Of a DNA stretch of 11,086 nucleotides, positions 6,694-11,086 are shown one piece after another. The notes below the pieces were generated by a model. It did not search any database and was not told the origin of the DNA. It saw nothing but the letters and a program-made list of their open reading frames with translations. This DNA comes from CAZGCA01 sp964524145 (GTDB taxonomy: Bacteria; Hydrogenedentota; CAZGCA01), in assembly GCA_964524145.1 (NCBI GenBank), contig CAZGCA010000120.1:1-11086 (forward strand). Reading direction: 5' to 3'. The position numbers and the translations under genes are program-made. Every line of letters begins with the position of its first letter. Position 1 is the first letter of the stretch.

Positions 6694-7740
6694 TTGAGCG
6701 TCGTGCAAGGGGTCGCGGACCATTCGAGCAACACTGAACGTATCGTAAGTGTCGTTCTGCCGGTGTTTAACGCCTCGGCGTATATCGGTGCAGCCATACA
6801 CTCTATCCTTGATCAGACCTTTGCAGCGTTCGAACTCATTGTCGTCGACGACGGCTCGTCGGATGGGAGCCCAGAGATTATCGAGCGCATTGCGTCGTCC
6901 GACCGGAGGATCGTCACACTTACACGGGAGCATGCGGGCCTTGTGGCCGCACTGCAAAAGGGTGTTGCCGTCTCCCGGGGCCGATACATTGCGCGGATGG
7001 ACGCGGACGACATCTCTCTGCCGCGCAGGCTCGAAGCTCAGGTTGAGTTGCTCGACGCGAACCCCGCCGTGGACGTTGCAAGCTGTCGCGTCGAGTTTTG
7101 TAGCGCTGTGCCGTTCGGCACCGGAACAGAACGCTACGCACGATGGGTCAACTCGCTGGTCTCCCCCGAGGATATCGCCCGGGATATCTTCGTCGAAAGC
7201 CCCATCCCGCATCCATCCGTGATGATGCGGGCCGAAGCGCTCGAGCGTGCGGGCGGGTATCAAGACCATGGTTGGCCTGAAGATTACGACCTCTGGCTGC
7301 GTATGCACCTGTCCGGCAGCCGATTTGCCAAGGTGCCCGAAACGCTGCTTAGATGGAGTGTCCGCGACGATAGCCTTTGCAGAACGGACAAACGCTACTC
7401 GATTGAAAAGTTCAGAGCGTGCAAGCTACACTATCTCTCGCGCAGCCACCTCAAGGATCGGTACGAAGTGTTAGTGTGGGGAGCTGGCAGGGTCGGCAAA
7501 CCGTGGGTGCGCACGCTGAAACAGGCGGGATTCGACGTCCCTTGCATCGTGGATGTCGACCCCCGCAAAACAGGGAAAACCATACACGGTGCGAAGGTCA
7601 TATCGCCGGACGAGGTGCCGAGCGCAGGCACGTACGTGCTGCTGGTGGCTGTCGGCGCACCTGGCGCGCGTGAACTGATACGCGAAGACCTCGGCAGGAA
7701 AGGCTACAGGGAGACGGCGGATTTTGTCTGCGTCGCGTAG
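6694..7740 (+). CDS. GT2 glycosyltransferase with C-terminal Rossmann-like domain
   Basis: 348 residues, two parts. Residues about 18-230 are a GT-A fold family 2 glycosyltransferase: VSVVLPVFNASAYIG at the N-terminus, VVDDGSSDG (50-58), the metal/nucleotide-sugar DxD region MDADD (102-106) and the acceptor-side WPEDYDLWLR (194-203) with the likely catalytic ED pair. Residues about 257-348 form a second domain starting YEVLVWGAGRVGKPW, a GxGxxG-type dinucleotide-binding loop, then strand IVDVDP, GAKVISPDEVP and LLVAVGAPGARELI. This pattern resembles the N-terminal domain of PglD-like sugar acetyltransferases, but without the left-handed helix part. No membrane segment is seen. Start TTG at 6694 follows AGGA by 4 nt; GTG at 6703 is an alternative. 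It lies 43 nt before the GH35 gene, likely one operon. Donor and acceptor sugars are unknown. Confidence 0.88.
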   Translation: MSVVQGVADHSSNTERIVSVVLPVFNASAYIGAAIHSILDQTFAAFELIVVDDGSSDGSPEIIERIASSDRRIVTLTREHAGLVAALQKGVAVSRGRYIARMDADDISLPRRLEAQVELLDANPAVDVASCRVEFCSAVPFGTGTERYARWVNSLVSPEDIARDIFVESPIPHPSVMMRAEALERAGGYQDHGWPEDYDLWLRMHLSGSRFAKVPETLLRWSVRDDSLCRTDKRYSIEKFRACKLHYLSRSHLKDRYEVLVWGAGRVGKPWVRTLKQAGFDVPCIVDVDPRKTGKTIHGAKVISPDEVPSAGTYVLLVAVGAPGARELIREDLGRKGYRETADFVCVA

Positions 7741-7783
7741 ACGTGTGCAGATCGGAGAACGAAACGGCAAGGAAACCTAAAGA

Positions 7784-10210
7784 ATGGTCACGTACGACGA
7801 AAAGAGCTTCATACTCAACGGTGAACGGGTGTTTCTCACGTCAGGCTCGGTACACTACTTCAGGGCACCGCGCGAGTCCTGGCACGAGATACTTCTCAAA
7901 GCCAAACGGTGCGGGCTCAACACCATCGACACCTACGTCGCCTGGAACATGCACGAACCTGAAGAGGGCACATACCGCTTCTCGGGCGATCTCGATCTCG
8001 ATTACTTCATCTCCCTCGCCGGCGAGCTTGGTCTCTACGTCATCATGCGGCCCGGCCCGTACATCTGTGCAGAATGGGATTTTGGCGGGTTCCCTGCATG
8101 GTTGATCAATAAAGAAGGTGTCCGGTTGCGCACCTACAACAAGCCGTATCTCGAGTATGTAGACCGGTTCTTCGACAAGCTCGTCCCGATTTTCGCCGCT
8201 CGCCAGGCAACCCGCGGCGGCAACGTCATTCTCGTGCAGGTTGAGAACGAATACCAGGAGCGCTACGGCAGCGAAGGCATCCGTTACATGGAATACGTGC
8301 GCGACGGGTTGCGCAGCCGTTCCATCGATGTGCCGCTTATCACGTGTGCCGGCAGCGTTTCGGGCGCTATCGAATGCGTCAACAGCCACAACCCCGCCGA
8401 GCTGATGCCGTGGCTGAAGGAGAGACAACCCGACATGCCGCTCTTCTCCACCGAGTTCTGGTCAGGATGGTACGATCTCTGGGGATCCGCCCACAACGGC
8501 AGATCGCCCGAAGACTTGATGCGGGCAACATTCGACATCATGGCCGTCGGCGGCGCCGGGTACAACTACTACATGTATTTCGGCGGAACGAACTTCGGCT
8601 ACACACCGATGTACCTCCAGACGACAAGCTACGACTACGACGCGGCCATCAGCGAAGCCGCCGGCTGCTCGGACAACTACTTCGCCGCGAAGTCTGCCGC
8701 ATACTTCGCCCAGAGTTTCGCCGATGTGCTGACCAACGCGCCACAGCCTGCCGGGGACCCTGCCCAGCTTGCTCCAGGTGTCCGGACGCTCGAACGCGCT
8801 TCCGACCGCGGCAGAATAGTCTTCGTGCAGAACGTCAACAGCAAACAGGTCACCGTCCAACTCGAGCCAGACGACGGAGCGATACCGGAAATCACTGTTC
8901 CCGCGAACCACACCGTGCCTTTCGTCTTCGACTACGCGTTTTCCGACGGTTCCGTGCTCAACTGGTGTACCGGCACCATCCTGACCATCCAGGACGACGG
9001 CAGTGCCCGGGCAGTCATCGTCGTGTACGGCGAAGCCAACACTTCGGGGCAGATCGGTCTTACGGTCGCCGGTAAGAGTCACACACTTGAACTTGCCTTC
9101 CCCCAGGGGGATTCCGTGGGCAAGAGCACTGTCGGCAACGTGGTTGTGCTGAGCATGAACAAAGAGATGGCCGCAAGAACGTACCTCTGCGAGTCAAACA
9201 TGGGTAACCACATCGTTTGCGGACCGCACTTTGTCAGGAACCTTGCCAGAACCGACTCTTCGATCGTGGTCGAGGCCGACTTCACGCCCGGTAAACACAC
9301 GTGCTACATCTTTGGCCCCGAGGCCGAGATGGAAACCGAGGTTGAGGTGGCTCGCGACAGGCCGGAACTGCCTGCACTCACGGGCTGGCTCATGAGGGAC
9401 GAGCCGCTGGATATCGGCGGAACGGACAAGAACTGGCAGACAACTGACAAGCCGGTTTCGATGATCGCTCTCGGCAACGGCTCGAACGCCTACGGCTGGT
9501 ACAGAACCGCCTTCGACAGCGAGACTGAGAAGACTGCGACGCTCAGCTTCGCCGATTGTGCCGACCGGTTGACGCTCTTCGTCAATGGGGGCCGCGTCGG
9601 CACGTCGCAAGCGCCTCCCGAAGATCGCAAAGGCAAGTGGGCTGCAACCTTCAACGTCCACGTTCAGCAAGGCCGTAACACCGTTCTCGTTCTCGCAGAC
9701 AACCTCGGTCTCGCGAAAGGTGACTGGCAGATAGGCAGGCCGATGGAGACCGAGAAGAAAGGGATCTGGGACGACGTGACGCTGGGCGACGATGAGAAGC
9801 CGCTCATGGGGTGGCAGTTCCTCGGCAGGCTCAAAGGGGAACGTGAAGGGTGGTACCTGCCCGACTCCCAGGCGAACATCCGATGGCTGCCACTTGACGA
9901 GACGGACGATAACGCTGGGCCGCGCTGGTTCAAGACCGAGTTTCAGCTCCCACAGAGGCTCCTGGACACCCGATTACCGCTGCGGGTCGCCATGGACAGA
10001 ATGGGCAAGGGCGTTATCTGGATCAACGGCCATAACCTCGGCAGGTACTGGAACGTCGGTCCCCAATACGACTACTACGTTCCTCACGAGTGGCTCGAAA
10101 AACACAACCTGCTCGTGATCGTCGAGGAAGATACACATTTCCCCACCAACGTCCGGCTTGTCTACGACCAGGCCGTTGACGCCATCCCGACAAGGGTGAG
10201 TTTCGCCTGA
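7784..10210 (+). CDS. GH35 family beta-galactosidase-type glycoside hydrolase
   Basis: 808 residues. The N-terminal TIM-barrel (about 1-310) is clearly GH35: SGSVHYFRAPRESW (20-33), TYVAWNMHEPEEG (50-62), RPGPYICAEWDFGGFPAWL (89-107). The acid/base Glu156 lies in VQVENEY and the nucleophile Glu224 in STEFWSGWYDLWG. MYFGGTNFGYT follows (264-274). A central beta region (about 320-530) and C-terminal jelly-roll segments follow. They include WYRTAF...LFVNG (about 570-605) and the classic tail GKGVIWINGHNLGRYW...QYDYYVPHEWL (about 745-775). Members usually remove terminal beta-linked galactose; fine specificity cannot be read. No signal peptide is visible, so the enzyme is probably cytoplasmic and acts on imported oligosaccharides. 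ATG 7784 has AAGGA 10 nt upstream and the protein starts at the usual family position. Confidence 0.95.
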   Translation: MVTYDEKSFILNGERVFLTSGSVHYFRAPRESWHEILLKAKRCGLNTIDTYVAWNMHEPEEGTYRFSGDLDLDYFISLAGELGLYVIMRPGPYICAEWDFGGFPAWLINKEGVRLRTYNKPYLEYVDRFFDKLVPIFAARQATRGGNVILVQVENEYQERYGSEGIRYMEYVRDGLRSRSIDVPLITCAGSVSGAIECVNSHNPAELMPWLKERQPDMPLFSTEFWSGWYDLWGSAHNGRSPEDLMRATFDIMAVGGAGYNYYMYFGGTNFGYTPMYLQTTSYDYDAAISEAAGCSDNYFAAKSAAYFAQSFADVLTNAPQPAGDPAQLAPGVRTLERASDRGRIVFVQNVNSKQVTVQLEPDDGAIPEITVPANHTVPFVFDYAFSDGSVLNWCTGTILTIQDDGSARAVIVVYGEANTSGQIGLTVAGKSHTLELAFPQGDSVGKSTVGNVVVLSMNKEMAARTYLCESNMGNHIVCGPHFVRNLARTDSSIVVEADFTPGKHTCYIFGPEAEMETEVEVARDRPELPALTGWLMRDEPLDIGGTDKNWQTTDKPVSMIALGNGSNAYGWYRTAFDSETEKTATLSFADCADRLTLFVNGGRVGTSQAPPEDRKGKWAATFNVHVQQGRNTVLVLADNLGLAKGDWQIGRPMETEKKGIWDDVTLGDDEKPLMGWQFLGRLKGEREGWYLPDSQANIRWLPLDETDDNAGPRWFKTEFQLPQRLLDTRLPLRVAMDRMGKGVIWINGHNLGRYWNVGPQYDYYVPHEWLEKHNLLVIVEEDTHFPTNVRLVYDQAVDAIPTRVSFA

Positions 10211-10274
10211 ACAGCGTCACATGATATGCATTCCCACGGAGGACCGTGGGAACGAGACAAAAGGTGAGTTTCGC
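10189..10274 (+). repeat. Imperfect direct repeat of GH35 3' end
   Basis: Copy 1 (10189-10206) is GACAAGGGTGAGTTTCGC, the end of the GH35 gene. Copy 2 (10256-10274) is GACAAAAGGTGAGTTTCGC, non-coding. Twelve bases (GGTGAGTTTCGC) are identical, as is the GACAA start. In each copy the codons after it read Val-Ser-Phe-Ala-stop (stop TGA in copy 1, TAG in copy 2). The two copies bracket about 49 bp containing the palindrome at 10231-10252, which suggests insertion with duplication or a local tandem duplication. Confidence 0.7.
10231..10252. repeat. Palindromic element (9-bp stem)
   Basis: Perfect inverted repeat TTCCCACGG / CCGTGGGAA with loop AGGA, 20 nt after the GH35 stop. No T-run follows on either strand, so it is not an intrinsic terminator. 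Its look (GCATTCCCACGG...CCGTGGGAACGAG) recalls dispersed REP-like palindromic sequences seen in intergenic regions of various bacteria; this is recollection, and the copy number in this genome is unknown. It may also stabilise the 3' end of the GH35 mRNA. Confidence 0.7.
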
Positions 10275-10430
10275 GTAGTCCGCCCCTCGCCTTGACAGAC
10301 CGTAGCAAAACGCAAGACCACCCAAAGAACAACCGGAATATCACAAGCGCCTCCAAAGGACTAATCCGGGCCGGGTACTGTACTGTAGATACCGGTTGGA
10401 ACGGAAAGGAGAGATTTGGAGCAGCTACCG

Positions 10431-10628
10431 ATGGATGGAAAGGGGGTGAAGAGGCAGCCGTGGAACAGCACATCGCGTCCAGTGTCGGCCCGGGCGCTGG
10501 CCTGGATTGAGCGTAGGGTCGCCGGTCTGAACTACGGAGACGTGACGATACTCGTGCGCGGCGGGGTGATTGTGCAGATCGACCGTCTGGAAAAAGAGCG
10601 GCACAACGAGGCCGGAACCGCCCGCTGA
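10431..10628 (+). CDS. Small DUF2292 / YezD-like protein
   Basis: A 65-residue protein whose second half, ALAWIERRVAGLNYGDVTI continuing into LVRGGVIVQIDRLEKER, matches the pattern of the DUF2292 (YezD) family: a short helix, then G(S/D)VTIxVxxGxVVQIxRxEKxR. The function of this family is unknown. The N-terminal about 20 residues are polar and unremarkable. No signal peptide or membrane segment is present. Start ATG 10431 has GGAG 9 nt upstream; an alternative TTG at 10416 has a stronger AAAGGAG but only 4 nt away, giving 70 residues. It lies 76 nt before the HTH gene on the same strand, probably co-transcribed. The 220-nt stretch upstream (10211-10430) has a TTGACA at 10292 but no good -10. 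Confidence 0.75.
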   Translation: MDGKGVKRQPWNSTSRPVSARALAWIERRVAGLNYGDVTILVRGGVIVQIDRLEKERHNEAGTAR

Positions 10629-10670
10629 GCACAATGGACAACGAATAGAGACAGCCGAGAGCCGGAACCG
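10611..10670 (+). repeat. 10-nt direct repeat GCCGGAACCG, 50 bp apart
   Basis: Exact copies at 10611-10620 (end of the DUF2292 gene) and 10661-10670 (spacer before the HTH gene). This could be a small duplication or paired binding sites; chance is also possible given the GC-rich composition. Confidence 0.35.
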
Positions 10671-10673
10671 GGT

Positions 10674-10699
10674 AAGGGAGGCTCCCTTCGAGGAGGGCC
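10674..10699 (+). promoter_or_regulatory. HTH-gene RBS with alternative hairpins
   Basis: The near-perfect Shine-Dalgarno AGGAGG (10691-10696) lies 8 nt before the ATG at 10705 and decides that start. Just upstream is the inverted repeat AAGGGAG/CTCCCTT (10674-10688). Its right arm, CTCC (10682-10685), can instead pair with GGAG (10692-10695) of the Shine-Dalgarno, extended by GG-CC pairs past a 2-nt bulge. The two foldings exclude each other, so translation could be switched. Confidence 0.5.
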
Positions 10700-10704
10700 T
10701 ACCC

Positions 10705-11046
10705 ATGCCCACGATTCCGGGATACGTATTTGTGGAGGTGTTGTTTGACCCGTATGAGCTCGACCTTCTGGACGAGTCGCTCCGGCTGGGGTACGAGTCG
10801 CCGGACGACGTCGAAACCAAGCTCGCCGAACGCGAACGACTCCAACCGCTTATCGATGAGGTGAAACGCAGAATGCAAACCGAGCTGACAAGTCGCCAGC
10901 GCGACTGTATCACTCTCCGCTACCTTGAGGGTCTCAGCGAGGAACGCGTCGGGAAAGCGCTGAATATCCACCGCTCCACCGCCCGCGAACACATCCAGGC
11001 AGGAATCGCGAAACTCAGAAGTTGCTTTCTTCGTAACCCTTCATAA
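10705..11046 (+). CDS. Small sigma-70 region 4-like helix-turn-helix protein
   Basis: 113 residues. The C-terminal segment ELTSRQRDCITLRYLEGLS, followed by EERVGKALNIHRSTAREHI and AGIAKLRS (about 60-106), is a helix-turn-helix of sigma-70 region 4 / LuxR type. The pattern is helix, turn and recognition helix NIHRSTAREHIQ. The N-terminal half is acidic (FDPYELDLLDESL, SPDDVETKLAERERL) and shows no sigma region 2, so it is not a complete sigma factor; a DNA-binding regulator or an accessory sigma-like fragment is likely. Start ATG 10705 is fixed by AGGAGG 8 nt upstream; a longer in-frame reading from 10570 would overlap the DUF2292 gene and lacks support. The stop codon sits inside an inverted repeat. 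Its target is unknown; autoregulation is plausible. Confidence 0.8.
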   Translation: MPTIPGYVFVEVLFDPYELDLLDESLRLGYESPDDVETKLAERERLQPLIDEVKRRMQTELTSRQRDCITLRYLEGLSEERVGKALNIHRSTAREHIQAGIAKLRSCFLRNPS

Positions 11047-11053
11047 GGGTTAC
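11033..11053. repeat. 9-bp inverted repeat spanning HTH stop codon
   Basis: GTAACCCTT (11033-11041) and AAGGGTTAC (11045-11053) form a perfect stem with a 3-nt loop (CAT). The TAA stop (11044-11046) begins in the loop and runs into the right arm. No T-run follows (ATAGCCC), so a classical terminator is unlikely. Candidate roles are operator, recombination/element end, or a 3' mRNA stabiliser. The remaining bases to 11086 show no assignable gene. Confidence 0.65.
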
Positions 11054-11086
11054 ATAGCCCGACACTTGTACAAGATGGCGGTTTTC

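Noticed and set aside
6469..7308. 279-residue minus-strand frame opposite the glycosyltransferase
   Set aside because: Overlaps the GT2 gene and runs through the divergent spacer and the gap promoter; no family resemblance.
10292..10320. TTGACA as -35 of a promoter for the DUF2292 gene
   Set aside because: A perfect -35 hexamer, but nothing like TATAAT occurs 16-18 nt downstream (AGACCA/GACCAC).
10162..10641. 159-residue minus-strand frame after the GH35 gene
   Set aside because: Reads through the palindrome and antisense to the DUF2292 gene; residues such as SRSHGPPWE come from the repeat itself.
10570..10704. 45-residue N-terminal extension of the HTH protein
   Set aside because: Would overlap the DUF2292 gene and read through the RBS hairpin; the ATG at 10705 has an ideal AGGAGG at 8 nt.
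11075..11086. ATG at 11075 as start of a further gene
   Set aside because: Only four codons remain in the window and there is no Shine-Dalgarno before it; cannot be judged.
1..11086. CRISPR array, tRNA or rRNA genes, insertion sequence with transposase
   Set aside because: No regularly spaced repeats, no cloverleaf or rRNA signature and no transposase-like protein were seen on either strand.

Overview
The window (about 11 kb, moderately GC-rich by eye) reads as a bacterial chromosome segment, probably from an uncultured environmental bacterium. Compact gene spacing, Shine-Dalgarno motifs, several GTG/TTG starts, a large GH35 glycosidase and palindromic or heptanucleotide repeats fit lineages such as Planctomycetota/PVC, Hydrogenedentota or Armatimonadota. 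No marker fixes the phylum, so the taxonomy is a guess.

Left half (minus strand, 6521 down to 123): a five-gene run reads gap (GAPDH), pgk (phosphoglycerate kinase), rpsO (ribosomal protein S15), pnp (polynucleotide phosphorylase) and an M16 zinc protease. Intergenic gaps are 22, 88, 94 and 5 nt. A strong sigma70-type promoter (TTGACA, 17 nt, CATAAT) lies about 220 nt upstream of gap and could drive the whole run. Hairpins sit in the gap leader, between pgk and rpsO, and between rpsO and pnp; these are natural sites for attenuation, S15 feedback or RNase processing. rpsO-pnp-M16 is a widespread bacterial order, and gap-pgk is likewise common; their joining puts lower glycolysis next to translation and RNA turnover. 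Beyond the protease gene, the first 122 bases hold a short heptanucleotide repeat.

Centre (plus strand, 6594 to 10210): a divergent 428-nt spacer separates gap from a two-gene unit. The first gene is a family 2 glycosyltransferase fused to a C-terminal Rossmann-like domain. The second, 43 nt downstream, is an 808-residue GH35 beta-galactosidase-type enzyme with no visible signal peptide. Together they suggest handling of a galactose-containing glycan, but the substrate cannot be read from sequence.

Right end (10211 to 11086): a perfect 9-bp palindromic element lies just after the GH35 gene and is flanked by near-identical copies of that gene's last bases. Next come a small DUF2292/YezD-like protein and a 113-residue protein with a sigma-70 region 4 type helix-turn-helix. 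The HTH gene has a hairpin at its ribosome binding site, and its stop codon is embedded in a 9-bp inverted repeat. This small regulatory pair is the least ordinary part of the window. The rest is recognisable housekeeping and carbohydrate metabolism; I do not see a clearly new multi-gene system.
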